NCBI GenBank assembly: GCA_017938285.1
Contig: JAGBBW010000051.1
Coordinates: 1-39,914 of the forward strand
DNA: 39,914 bases
Source: Lachnospiraceae bacterium
Lineage (GTDB): Bacteria; Bacillota; Clostridia; Lachnospirales; Lachnospiraceae
Direction of reading: 5' to 3'
Shown here: positions 8,338-17,104 of the stretch, one piece after another
Layout of the letters: each line of letters opens with the position of its first letter
Position numbering within the stretch: the stretch's first letter is position 1
The notes under the pieces: generated by a model
Database searches by the model: none
What the model was told of the DNA's origin: nothing
The model's input: the letters and a program-made list of their open reading frames with translations, nothing else
Program-made: the position numbers and the translations under genes

Positions 8338-8976
8338 CTATTTACTCTTTTCTTTCGCGTCGGATACAATTTTAATCATCGTATTCTTCATCGTGATGAA
8401 AATCATATCAATTGCCATATAGGATAATCCGAACAGCAGCGGTTCTACTGCTATATACAACTCTGCCTCCGTACCCTTTATGTTGTTCAGCACAACGTTC
8501 AGAATATTATAAAACCAGATTACACCAATCAATATAATCAACGCATAGAAAATGTTGGCAAAGAATGTCCAGTATTTCTTCTTTGGGAACATCATCCATT
8601 TGTCGTTCTGCCCTTCGTATGTTGCCAGAAAGCGAAAGGCATTATTTACAAAAATATCTGTTACCATACCCATGACAATTGCCAGAACCACTATCATATC
8701 CAGCATATTTGTCACATAAAGACCAAGTCCCCAGAATATGAAGAAACATACTGCTCCGTTAAACCAGAACTTGATAAACAGGGACTTTACCCAGGATGGA
8801 ATTTTATCCAGGAAGCCTTTGCTCCTGTACTTCCTGCCGGGATCTTCCTTCGTTTTCGGATACGACTTTTTATCTGCGTTGACCAGACGGTCCACCGCAT
8901 CCGTCTTCAGCTTGTAATAATCCTCCGACGATTGTTTCTTAGGAGTATGGTTTTTTGTGTCTTTCTTTTTTGCCAT
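8338..8976 (-). CDS. Unrecognised membrane protein D in the sugar-transport operon
   Basis: A 212-residue protein that I do not recognise. It has a highly charged, Lys-rich N-terminus (residues 1-60, KKKDTKNHTPKKQ) followed by about four membrane helices (roughly 70-90, 95-112, 135-160 and 178-198) and a basic tail. It starts 7 nt after protein C and ends 30 nt before the second ATPase, so it is firmly in the operon. It could be an accessory subunit or a regulator of the permease complex; no motif supports a particular function. Confidence 0.75.
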   Translation of the reverse strand: MAKKKDTKNHTPKKQSSEDYYKLKTDAVDRLVNADKKSYPKTKEDPGRKYRSKGFLDKIPSWVKSLFIKFWFNGAVCFFIFWGLGLYVTNMLDMIVVLAIVMGMVTDIFVNNAFRFLATYEGQNDKWMMFPKKKYWTFFANIFYALIILIGVIWFYNILNVVLNNIKGTEAELYIAVEPLLFGLSYMAIDMIFITMKNTMIKIVSDAKEKSK

Positions 8977-8983
8977 TTATAAC

Positions 8984-9523
8984 TTATTCCTCGTCACTTA
9001 ATTCAATAGCACCAAGGTTGCCATTATCTTCTACTTCAATCGAAGTATTAATCTTCTTTAACAGCTTCGCATACACCGGCTCCAGTACGATAAGCACTGC
9101 ACTGACAACGGTTGCAATAATGTGCTGGATCATAACGTACTGTGCTTCCAGAATATAGAAGGTTGCCACCGTAACCTGAATCGGACTTTCCTGTCTGGTT
9201 GTTGCCGCAATAATACGTCCATAATATACGTAATCTGCAAAAATCATAATGGCATACATCACAAGAATCAGGGCAATCATTAACCAGTTCGGCTTTTTAC
9301 GCTTTGGATATGCACTGAACAGACAGACATATACCAGCATGGAAAGCAGCATGGAAGCAAATGCACAAAGACCCATATTAGGACCATACACCTTTGCTGT
9401 CGTATTGGAAATTGCGGTCAGGTTAAGTGAAAAAATACAAAATGCAACCGTATGTGCCAGAAGCGGAATCACCTGTGGATTCTTCTTTAAGGCAACCAGA
9501 AATTTTCTAATTATTTCTTTCAT
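8984..9523 (-). CDS. Unrecognised membrane protein C in the sugar-transport operon
   Basis: The ATG at 9523 is preferred over an in-frame TTG at 9535, because AAAGGA abuts the TTG directly. The 179-residue protein has about four membrane helices (near residues 20-40, 50-70, 82-100 and 125-150). It ends in an acidic tail (SIEVEDNGNLGAIELSDEE). No family is recognised. It lies directly behind the first ATPase and ahead of protein D, forming a membrane-protein pair like that at 10634-11727. Confidence 0.72.
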   Translation of the reverse strand: MKEIIRKFLVALKKNPQVIPLLAHTVAFCIFSLNLTAISNTTAKVYGPNMGLCAFASMLLSMLVYVCLFSAYPKRKKPNWLMIALILVMYAIMIFADYVYYGRIIAATTRQESPIQVTVATFYILEAQYVMIQHIIATVVSAVLIVLEPVYAKLLKKINTSIEVEDNGNLGAIELSDEE

Positions 9524-9539
9524 AATAATACCCAATCCT

Positions 9540-10598
9540 TTATCTTATTGCGTTGGTAGTTTCCTTATCGAAGAAGTGCATACGATCAAAGGATACACTT
9601 ACCTCATCTCCCGGCTTATAGTTCGACCATTCACGGAATTTGGCTGTTGCCTTGTGTCCGCCGATGGAACCATGAACCAGCGTTGTCTGACCAAGATTTT
9701 CGTTGATAGTAACCGTAAGTGTCATATCGCTTCCCTTCACAATGTTTTCCGGACGAACACCAAGGGTAATCGTCTTTCCGACATAATTCTTCAGGGTAGC
9801 TTTATCGCTGTCCTTTAAGGTTACAGTAAATCCACTTCCCACCAGTCTGCCTTCTTCTACTTTACACTCGAAGAAATTCATTGGCGGAAGTCCGATAAAG
9901 GAAGCAACAAACAGATTGGCAGGAGTATCATAAAGTTCCAACGGGCTTCCAATCTGCTGCACATAACCCATGGACATGCAGACAATTCTGTCTGCCAGCG
10001 TCAGGGCTTCTGTCTGGTCATGGGTTACATATAACATGGTAGCACCGAGACGCTTATGAAGAAGAAGAATTTCTCTTCTGGTCGCACCACGGAGCTTTGC
10101 ATCCAGATTGGATAATGGTTCGTCAAAGAGGAATACCTTTGGGGTACGAACAATCGCACGACCCATGGCAACTCGCTGTCTCTGACCACCGGACAGCTGC
10201 TTTGGCTTTTTGTTCAGCTGGTCAGTAAGACCAAGAATCTCTGCCGCAGCAAGTACCTTTTCATGAATGACATTTGGATCTTCGTGACGTAATGTCAGGG
10301 AAAATGCCATGTTTTCATAAATTGTCATATGAGCATATAACGCATAGTTCTGGAACACCATTGCGATATCTCTGTCCTTTGGCGGCTTCTGGGTAACATC
10401 TTCACCATCAATAATCAGCTGACCAGAGGAAATATCCTCAAGACCGGCAATCATACGGAGTGTTGTAGACTTACCACAGCCGGAAGGACCAACCAGTACA
10501 ATGAACTCGCCATCTTTAATATCAATGTTGAAATCAAAAACGGCCTGCACATTGTTGTCATAAATTTTATTTACATTTTTTAAACTTAAGGAAGCCAT
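9540..10598 (-). CDS. Sugar ABC transporter ATPase, MsmK/UgpC type (copy 1)
   Basis: A 352-residue protein with Walker A GPSGCGKST (37-45), signature LSGGQRQRVAMGRA, Walker B VFLFDEPLSNLDAKLRG and switch region YVTHDQTEALT. The C-terminal TOBE/OB regulatory domain begins near ANLFVASFIGLPPMNFF. It is closely related to the ATPase at 7213 but clearly diverged, so the operon carries two different MalK-like subunits for one visible permease pair. Start supported by AAAGG upstream. Confidence 0.93.
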   Translation of the reverse strand: MASLSLKNVNKIYDNNVQAVFDFNIDIKDGEFIVLVGPSGCGKSTTLRMIAGLEDISSGQLIIDGEDVTQKPPKDRDIAMVFQNYALYAHMTIYENMAFSLTLRHEDPNVIHEKVLAAAEILGLTDQLNKKPKQLSGGQRQRVAMGRAIVRTPKVFLFDEPLSNLDAKLRGATRREILLLHKRLGATMLYVTHDQTEALTLADRIVCMSMGYVQQIGSPLELYDTPANLFVASFIGLPPMNFFECKVEEGRLVGSGFTVTLKDSDKATLKNYVGKTITLGVRPENIVKGSDMTLTVTINENLGQTTLVHGSIGGHKATAKFREWSNYKPGDEVSVSFDRMHFFDKETTNAIR

Positions 10599-10633
10599 AG
10601 TTTACGCCTTTCTTTAGGGACTTTTGGTTTCGT

Positions 10634-11119
10634 CTATGCGAGTCCGTTTTCTTTCATGTAGCTTGTCAGCATATTTGTCTTGTATGCGCTGATGATTCCG
10701 GAAATAATACATGCCACACCGGAAGCAGCCAAGCAGAACACAACATAAGCAAACTGCTTATCATCCATAACAGTAGTTTCTACACCATTCAATATGGTAA
10801 GAGCACTGTGCGCCATACGTGGAATACCAAGGATTCTCACAAACTGCATTACACCTACTCCCATAATGAAATAGGAATAACCCAGCTTATAATTCTTCAC
10901 ACCTTCCGAGGAAAGGAATGCGGATAAGAGGAATACAAGGTTATACAGTACGGATAAACCAATCGTAATCGTGTAGTAGTAGTTATTGACATCCGAACTG
11001 TAGATGCTTACAAAATATAAAACATCAAATAAAATTCCTACATACGCCAGATTGGCGGAGAGTTTGTTTTTCGTATAACGCAGGCGGTCCTTTTTAATTG
11101 TTTTTACATCCCGTGTCAT
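10634..11119 (-). CDS. Unrecognised membrane protein B in the sugar-transport operon
   Basis: A 161-residue protein with a basic N-terminus (TRDVKTIKKDRLRYTKNK) and about four membrane helices (near 23-43, 48-70, 78-98 and 122-145). The start codon overlaps the stop of protein A by 4 nt, so the two are translationally coupled and probably work as a pair. The first ATPase follows after 35 nt. No known family is recognised. Confidence 0.75.
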   Translation of the reverse strand: MTRDVKTIKKDRLRYTKNKLSANLAYVGILFDVLYFVSIYSSDVNNYYYTITIGLSVLYNLVFLLSAFLSSEGVKNYKLGYSYFIMGVGVMQFVRILGIPRMAHSALTILNGVETTVMDDKQFAYVVFCLAASGVACIISGIISAYKTNMLTSYMKENGLA

Positions 11120-11727
11120 GCCGTTTTTCCCTCCTTACCGGCTTTTACCAGTTTCTTTTCTGCATTCATTAACAGCACCTTCCACACCAGATTCACTACG
11201 TTCAGTGCGGTAACCACTAACAGAATGCCGAATACAACCGTGCTGGCATCAAACCAAAATGTAGATTCGGTATAGGAGAATTTCAGCATCTCCGACCACA
11301 TTTTCATGGATTCAAAATCCACCCCGGTCACATACCGTTCCTTATATGTAAATATATTGCTGAGTGCCCAGCCCGATACAGCCACAGCCGCCACGGTACT
11401 GACACCAACAGTGATGTAATTTGCGATGTAATATTTTCTGCGGTTATGGTTCTGGAACACAAACTGCGCAGCACCCAGGAGAATTAAAATAAGACCAGCC
11501 ATTGTAAAATCCCGGTTAAACTCCTGCATATCATAATAAATCTCAGCACCCGGCACCATCAGAGTGGACGGGTCCGCCTGATACCGGTAATAATCTTCGG
11601 CATAATAGCCTAATCTGTTCTCATACAGGTCTGTCATAAGACCTAAAGAATATACAAATACAAGCGTAGCGGCTAAAATAAATGCATAGCACAAAATACG
11701 CTGGAGAATCATTTGTTTTTTGTACAT
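11116..11727 (-). CDS. Unrecognised membrane protein A in the sugar-transport operon
   Basis: The ATG at 11727 is preferred to one at 11739, because GGAG lies 7 nt upstream of it. The 203-residue protein has about four membrane helices (near 8-30, 72-92, 100-122 and 158-182). A Tyr/Asp-rich external loop lies between the first two (YYAEDYYRYQADPS). It is coupled to protein B by an ATGA overlap. It lies downstream of the binding-protein gene, beyond the hairpin at 11849-11880. Family not recognised. Confidence 0.75.
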   Translation of the reverse strand: MYKKQMILQRILCYAFILAATLVFVYSLGLMTDLYENRLGYYAEDYYRYQADPSTLMVPGAEIYYDMQEFNRDFTMAGLILILLGAAQFVFQNHNRRKYYIANYITVGVSTVAAVAVSGWALSNIFTYKERYVTGVDFESMKMWSEMLKFSYTESTFWFDASTVVFGILLVVTALNVVNLVWKVLLMNAEKKLVKAGKEGKTA

Positions 11728-11848
11728 ATCTGTCTCCATTCTTCGCCAGGAGCCGGCAAAGTTAATTCACGTTGCCATTCGCTCGGCAACAAGGCATAAT
11801 TTTTTTACAACAGGAAGCTTCTGCATAACTAGAAGTTTTCTTGTATTT

Positions 11849-11880
11849 CCGGGTGGAGGAGCTGAAACTCCTCCACCTGG
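11849..11880 (-). promoter_or_regulatory. Strong intercistronic hairpin after the binding-protein gene
   Basis: GGTGGAGGAG (11852-11861) pairs perfectly with CTCCTCCACC (11868-11877), extended to 13 bp at the base. In the operon direction (minus) it is not followed by a T-run, so it is more likely a 3' mRNA stabiliser or partial attenuator. That would let the binding protein be made in excess over the downstream genes, as in malE-malF. Confidence 0.6.
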
Positions 11881-11916
11881 ACTTTTCTTACTTGTCTGCC
11901 AACTTAATTGACGATA

Positions 11917-14133
11917 TTACTTTGTAATTGTTGCATAGTAAGCAACTAACTTATCCCATGCCTTCTGCTTCATAGCAAGGTAAGCGCTGCCATTCCATGT
12001 ATTGGTGATTGTGTTTACGATTTCATCTCTGCTGGATGTACCTTCACCTGTGTATCCCTTAACGATGATATCACAGAACAGGTTTTCGCCACCCTTGGAG
12101 GAGGAGAACTTACCACTGGAGGAAAGTTCTGTATAACCCTTGATAATTTCGTTTTCCTGGTTTGTTGTAGGAAGAACGGTAGGGATGGATGTATACCATG
12201 CATTGTCTGTAACAGCTAATTCCGGATGCTTGATAGTACCAAGACCGATTGCTGTGGAGATGTAACCTGCACCTTCCTTACCTACAGCATGTGTACACTG
12301 ATACTCGAATGCCTGGCTCTTTGCGAAAGATAAAGTAGAACCAAGGTACTGACGAGCGTAGTTTGTGTAGTTACCGGAAGCCTTTTCCCAAAGTTCAGCG
12401 AAAGTTGCGTCAGCGATAACAGGCATTTCTGTACCGTTGAAGTTGAATGTTACATAAGAACCGTCAGCATTTGTCTTAATGAATGCGTCAGGACCATAGG
12501 ACATGAGGATCATACCCTTATCGCTGTAAGCGTAGTCAATCAGCTTAAGTGCTGCATTCAGCTTGTTTGTATCACTGCCGATACCATCCTTGGAAATTCC
12601 CCATCCATCTGTCTTAACAGATCTCCAGGACTCTGTAAATCTCATGAAAACGCCGTTAGCGTCTGTACCATCGAACCACTTAGCTACAGGAACCATAACT
12701 GCCATGTACTTTTCGCCATCCTGTAACTGTGTCTCATTGTAAACAGTCTGTGTCTGGTTGTAGTCATAGTGCATAAAACCAGCATCGTTAGCAAGCATTG
12801 TCTTTGTATCTGTGTCTTCCATGTTCATGAAAGAAGTAGAAATAAGACCTTCTTTTGCAATTGCATTCATTCTTTCCAGAGCTGCATAAGTATCAGCTTC
12901 CTGACGTGCATCGTGAAGCTTGCCGTCAGCACCTAAGTACAGGTAATCCTGTCTGGATTCCAGACCACGTACACCAAAGAGTGTTCCAACAAAACGGAAC
13001 ATATCTACTCTTCTCTGGTTGTTGTCATCTTCTCTGGAGAAGAGACCCTGAACTGTGTCAGTACCATTAAGAGTCTGTGGATTAGCAACTACACAACGAA
13101 GGAGTGCTACTAATTCATCTGCATCCCATGCTGCATTCTGACCAATGAAGAGGTCAGCTCTGTTTTCGCCATAGTAACCATTGTAAGCTGCGTCAATGTA
13201 ATCACGAAGCATGTTGACAGCGTCAACACCTGTTACAGTACCTGCTGCAAGAGCGTCATTCATCTTCTGAACGATATTGCCTGCTGCATCATAATTCTTT
13301 TCGATTGTTTCTACTGCGGAACCATCTGCCTTAACAACGTCTACGGAAACCTTGCCGCTGGTTGGCATGTATGGTGTGTAAACTGCTGCGTTTACATTCT
13401 TGGAAGCATCTGCTGTGAAAGCACCTGCGCCATTTAACAGCTTCTCTACCCAGTCAGTTCTCATAAGAGGCATACGCTCGATATCGTTTACACCATCAAA
13501 GTATGGGGAGAAGTAGATAGCACCTGTGTTTGTATCACCGGTAATGGACAGACGAACGATTGGGTTCGCATCCAGATATGCCTTGAAGTTTGGCATATAA
13601 TCAAGGTAATCCGCAATATTTACCAGCTTACCTGCTACACCTGCTTCGGAAAGCTGGGTAGCGGAACCACTCACTAAATCAACCTGGTCAAGCTGTTCCT
13701 GCCAGTACTTGAATTCGTTTGTTGCACTATTACCCTGGTACTTATTTTCGAAAGTTACCTTAAGTACGTTCTGTACTTCCACCCAGGTAGGCTTTAAATC
13801 GCCGGCATGGTATGTATTACCATCTGCAAGTGTAACACCTTCACCTGCAACTTCTGCGTCAAAGAATAAACCTGTCTTGGCGTTGTTATAACCGGTAGCC
13901 ATACGAAGCACGGTACCCTCTGCATACTCGAGCTCCTTTGCTGGTGCAGGAGTTGCTGTAGCTTCTGCCTGCTGCTTATCATTGTTTGCACCGGCATTAT
14001 TATCTGTTGAGCCAGCGTTGTTTTCTGTACTTGGTGCTGTTGTCGGTTCAAGGTCTTCTACCTTAGGACCACATGCAATCATACCAACAGACATTGCCAG
14101 TACAAGAACTAAAGAAAGAATTTTCTTTTTCAT
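11917..14133 (-). CDS. Extracellular solute-binding lipoprotein, LplA-like (carbohydrate ABC importer)
   Basis: A 738-residue protein with a lipoprotein signal (MKKKILSLVLVLAMSVGMIA then Cys21). A low-complexity Thr/Asn/Ala linker (about 25-70) follows, then a family-1-type binding protein fold. It is much longer than typical 420-550-residue binding proteins, suggesting a large oligosaccharide ligand. GGAGGG precedes the start. It sits directly after the LplC-type permease and before the hairpin at 11849, so it is the high-expression component of the importer. The ligand cannot be read from the sequence; the GH4 neighbour hints at a glycoside or uronide. Confidence 0.87.
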   Translation of the reverse strand: MKKKILSLVLVLAMSVGMIACGPKVEDLEPTTAPSTENNAGSTDNNAGANNDKQQAEATATPAPAKELEYAEGTVLRMATGYNNAKTGLFFDAEVAGEGVTLADGNTYHAGDLKPTWVEVQNVLKVTFENKYQGNSATNEFKYWQEQLDQVDLVSGSATQLSEAGVAGKLVNIADYLDYMPNFKAYLDANPIVRLSITGDTNTGAIYFSPYFDGVNDIERMPLMRTDWVEKLLNGAGAFTADASKNVNAAVYTPYMPTSGKVSVDVVKADGSAVETIEKNYDAAGNIVQKMNDALAAGTVTGVDAVNMLRDYIDAAYNGYYGENRADLFIGQNAAWDADELVALLRCVVANPQTLNGTDTVQGLFSREDDNNQRRVDMFRFVGTLFGVRGLESRQDYLYLGADGKLHDARQEADTYAALERMNAIAKEGLISTSFMNMEDTDTKTMLANDAGFMHYDYNQTQTVYNETQLQDGEKYMAVMVPVAKWFDGTDANGVFMRFTESWRSVKTDGWGISKDGIGSDTNKLNAALKLIDYAYSDKGMILMSYGPDAFIKTNADGSYVTFNFNGTEMPVIADATFAELWEKASGNYTNYARQYLGSTLSFAKSQAFEYQCTHAVGKEGAGYISTAIGLGTIKHPELAVTDNAWYTSIPTVLPTTNQENEIIKGYTELSSSGKFSSSKGGENLFCDIIVKGYTGEGTSSRDEIVNTITNTWNGSAYLAMKQKAWDKLVAYYATITK

Positions 14134-14195
14134 GTTTTTTTACCCTCCATTTATAATTCTTTTCTTTATCATTAATGCTTATCGCAATAATAACC

Positions 14196-15086
14196 TTACT
14201 CTTTCACACCACCCATATTTACGCCCTTGGCGAAATATTTCTGGATGAATGGATAAATAATCAGTACCGGAATAATGGAACATACAATCAGTGCATAAAT
14301 AACGGAATCTGCCGCATACGCTTCATTCCATGCACTCATGATATCCGGATCCTGGAATTCTTCCAGTTTCAGACGGATGAATACCTGTAATGGATGCTCA
14401 TTTAAGTTGCTGATCATCTGTCTTGCCCAGAAGTAACCGTTCCATCTGGAAATTGCAAAGAACAGTGCTACTGTTGCAATCGTGGACTTACTCATTGGAA
14501 TGTAAACGCGGGTCAGAACCTGGAATTCTGTAGCACCATCCACGATGGCAGCTTCTTCGATTTCACCAGGAACGCCTTCAAATGCGTTACGGAGTAAGAT
14601 AATATTCATGGCAGCCATACCCATGGCAATAACTACCAGCCATTTGTCATCGGTAATACCTACGGCATTAAATACTTCCTTTGTATTTAAGTAGTTCAGA
14701 TACTGAGGTACCAGACCTGCGGAGAACCACATGGTAAATACGAGGAAGAAATTAAATGTCTTACGGAACAGCAGTCTCTTTTTGGAAAGAGCGTAGGCAC
14801 CAAGGATGGAAGTACCCATGGACCAGAGCGTACCGTAGAAAGTAATAAACAATGTATTGGTATAAGAGTTCCAGAACATGTTGTTGTTGAACATGTTGCC
14901 AAAGGCTTCAAACTGGAGATCCTTCGGGAATAACACCAGCTGGCCGTACTCTACTGCTTCACGTCCGCTGATAGCAGCAGAAATCGCATACAGGAACGGA
15001 TACAGACAACAGATAGCAAATACAATTAAAAATACATGGCTTAATATTTTAAATATCAGCTCGGATATTTCAAGCTTTCTTTTCAT
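14196..15086 (-). CDS. Carbohydrate ABC transporter permease, LplC type
   Basis: A 296-residue protein with six predicted membrane helices. The EAA loop EIEEAAIVDGATEFQVLTRV near residues 180-199 contacts the ATPase. The first helix (LSHVFLIVFAICCLYPFLYA) and the C-terminal KYFAKGVNMGGVKE are typical of LplC/YtcP-like CUT1 permeases. It begins 15 nt after the LplB-type gene with a clear GGAGG. Confidence 0.92.
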   Translation of the reverse strand: MKRKLEISELIFKILSHVFLIVFAICCLYPFLYAISAAISGREAVEYGQLVLFPKDLQFEAFGNMFNNNMFWNSYTNTLFITFYGTLWSMGTSILGAYALSKKRLLFRKTFNFFLVFTMWFSAGLVPQYLNYLNTKEVFNAVGITDDKWLVVIAMGMAAMNIILLRNAFEGVPGEIEEAAIVDGATEFQVLTRVYIPMSKSTIATVALFFAISRWNGYFWARQMISNLNEHPLQVFIRLKLEEFQDPDIMSAWNEAYAADSVIYALIVCSIIPVLIIYPFIQKYFAKGVNMGGVKE

Positions 15087-15101
15087 AACAGATGTGCCTC
15101 C

Positions 15102-16160
15102 TTAGTATAATGAAACATCAGATGCTTTACGTGCAATTGTGTTGGCTGCAATAACGAGGAGCATCCCCACCACGTTATTTAACATTTCCGCCGCCGACGC
15201 AATACCAACCAGGCCATCTGTGATACCATAACGCTGAGCAAAAGTGGAAACTACATCAGCAGTTACATACGTGTTTGTATTGTAAAGTAACAGAACCTTT
15301 TCGTATCCGACATTCAGCAGGGAACCGATACGGTTGATTAACATAATAACGATGGTGGAAAGGATGGATGGAAGCACTACGTACTTCATCTGTGCCATCT
15401 TGCCGGCACCATCAATCTGCGCTGCTTCATAGCTGGTAGGCGAAATTGCAATAATCGCTGCGAAGAATACGATACTGTCGTAACCTGCACCCTCCCAGAT
15501 ACCACTGATCTGGTAAATTGCCCGGAAGAAACCAGGATTGTTCAGCAGACCTGCTGCACCGGTTTCCTGACTGATAATTCCAAGCTGTACAAGAAATCTT
15601 GAAATAACACCCATTTCCATTCCTGCCAGTGGAGATGCCTGACGTACCAGCATGGTAACCAGAGAGGTCATAACTACGGTAGACATGAACTTTGGCAGAT
15701 AGGTAGCAACCTGTAAAAAGCTTCGCATAATATTGGAGCGGATTTCATTGAAGAACAACGCAACAATAATCGGCATTGGGAAGCCAAAACACAATCCGTA
15801 AAAGCTTAAAAGGAATGTATTACGGAAGGCAGCCCAGAATGTTGTGGACAGGGAAGTTCCGCCTGAAAACAACTGTTTAAAATAAGTAAAACCTGCATAC
15901 AGCTGATCCGCCACATCCAAAGTAGAATCATCCACTTTGAAACATCCCAGCAGCTCATACATTGGGAAGTAGCGCCAGAACAGGAATACCAGAATCATCG
16001 GCAGAAGCATAAGGTACAAACGCCAGTCTTTTGCGATGGTTCTTGCCACGTTGAGCCAGTAATGTTTTTCTACATCATCCCGGACCAACTGCTCCGCGTC
16101 CTCCTTGTAGGTTCCCGTACCTGCGTCATAAACGAGGTAGTCATCGGCTTTCATTTTCAT
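15102..16160 (-). CDS. Carbohydrate ABC transporter permease, LplB type
   Basis: The ATG at 16160 is chosen because AAGGAGGC lies directly upstream; an earlier in-frame ATG at 16184 would include the ribosome site. The 352-residue protein carries the LplB hallmark LFWRYFPMYELLGCF near residue 65. It has six membrane helices and the EAA loop TSYEAAQIDGAGKMAQMKYV. It pairs with the LplC-type permease to form the channel. Confidence 0.92.
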   Translation of the reverse strand: MKMKADDYLVYDAGTGTYKEDAEQLVRDDVEKHYWLNVARTIAKDWRLYLMLLPMILVFLFWRYFPMYELLGCFKVDDSTLDVADQLYAGFTYFKQLFSGGTSLSTTFWAAFRNTFLLSFYGLCFGFPMPIIVALFFNEIRSNIMRSFLQVATYLPKFMSTVVMTSLVTMLVRQASPLAGMEMGVISRFLVQLGIISQETGAAGLLNNPGFFRAIYQISGIWEGAGYDSIVFFAAIIAISPTSYEAAQIDGAGKMAQMKYVVLPSILSTIVIMLINRIGSLLNVGYEKVLLLYNTNTYVTADVVSTFAQRYGITDGLVGIASAAEMLNNVVGMLLVIAANTIARKASDVSLY

Positions 16161-16174
16161 AATATGCCTCCTTA

Positions 16175-16235
16175 AGTTTTGCAAAGCAAAATGCGAGCCT
16201 GCTCATGCAGAGCACAGGGTTTGCATTGCAACCCC
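16175..16235 (-). repeat. Leader with two hairpins and a partial copy of the structured repeat
   Basis: Between the membrane-protein gene at 16293 and the LplB-type gene, the minus strand carries GGGGTTGC-AAT-GCAAACCC (16235-16217 region). Then come GAGCAGGCTC and TTTTGC-TTT-GCAAAACTT (16204-16175). The latter block matches the third stem of the repeat at 18861-18887 in sequence, but its closing 3' arm is missing. It ends immediately before the ribosome site. Confidence 0.55.
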
Positions 16236-16292
16236 GGCATTTTCCTCACGTAGTTTTAAACGTATGCTAATATAGGTAAAAAATAATTTTTA

Positions 16293-16895
16293 CTAATATT
16301 CTTCCTCTTCCGGCACCGGTTCCTCTTCCGCTGCCTTCCGTTCCCTTTCCAGCCGGAACAGATATGCCTTCTGGTCCTCCAGCATGCCGTCCGTCTTCCG
16401 GAACAGGAGCAGGACGAGAATGGTAAACACCAGTGTCATAATGTCCGTGGTGGCGTATACCAGCAGTGCCATGATATCACCGCCAAAAACAAGGGAAACC
16501 AGCCACCGTCCCAGTGCCATGCCAAGGTATGCCGTTGTCCCGAACACCAGAAGCTTTGGAACACTGCCCCGGATACCATCTTTGCCAAAACGCTTCACCC
16601 AGAACAGGGAACCCAGTGCACCTAAATTTCCAATGCAGTAAATCAGGTACTGTTCTTTAGTGGCTCCGGATATGGCACAAAACGCAAAGCCACTGGCAAA
16701 TGCCGTAAAGACTGCCTGCCAGCCCCACCGCATCATGGTCACACAGACCATGGCAAGCCCGATGGACATGGCAATCGGCTGAAGAACAAACCACTTGTTC
16801 GTAGCCGCTGTCGTAATTCCTTCAAAAATAATTGTAAGCGCTACCAGAATAATAACATCCATGGTGCGGTATTGTTTAAATGTAATCTGATTCAT
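16293..16895 (-). CDS. Unrecognised five-helix membrane protein heading the transport operon
   Basis: A 200-residue protein with about five membrane helices (near 13-30, 38-56, 60-76, 112-135 and 140-165) and an acidic/charged tail (RLERERKAAEEEPVPEEEEY). The helix pattern and short loops recall ECF-type S components or other small membrane sensors, but there is no diagnostic motif. The ribosome site is weak. It is preceded by a 209-nt region with a cre site and inverted repeats, so it is probably the first gene of the transporter transcript. Confidence 0.72.
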   Translation of the reverse strand: MNQITFKQYRTMDVIILVALTIIFEGITTAATNKWFVLQPIAMSIGLAMVCVTMMRWGWQAVFTAFASGFAFCAISGATKEQYLIYCIGNLGALGSLFWVKRFGKDGIRGSVPKLLVFGTTAYLGMALGRWLVSLVFGGDIMALLVYATTDIMTLVFTILVLLLFRKTDGMLEDQKAYLFRLERERKAAEEEPVPEEEEY

Positions 16896-17104
16896 ATATG
16901 TAATTCTGCTTCTCTACCTCAATCATCTGGATATAGTCATATTGTACAACATGCACTATATTTTTTCCTTGATTTTTTTGATTCAACTTTGAAAATATCT
17001 TTGTTTTTTTGATGTGATTAAACATTTTTGCATTTGAATGCAAATTTTTCCACGGTTTTTTTGTAGATTTTGCACAATATTTTTGTAAGCGTTTACACTT
17101 GAGC
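16896..17104 (-). promoter_or_regulatory. Regulatory region of the transporter operon: cre site and two inverted repeats
   Basis: TGTAAACGCTTACA (complement of 17084-17097) fits the CcpA cre consensus, missing only the outer base. TTTGCATT-TG-AATGCAAA (17027-17044) is a perfect 8-bp inverted repeat. CATATTGTACAACATG (16938-16953) is a near-palindrome. No convincing -35/-10 pair was found, so the start of transcription is uncertain, but catabolite control of the operon is likely. Confidence 0.6.
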
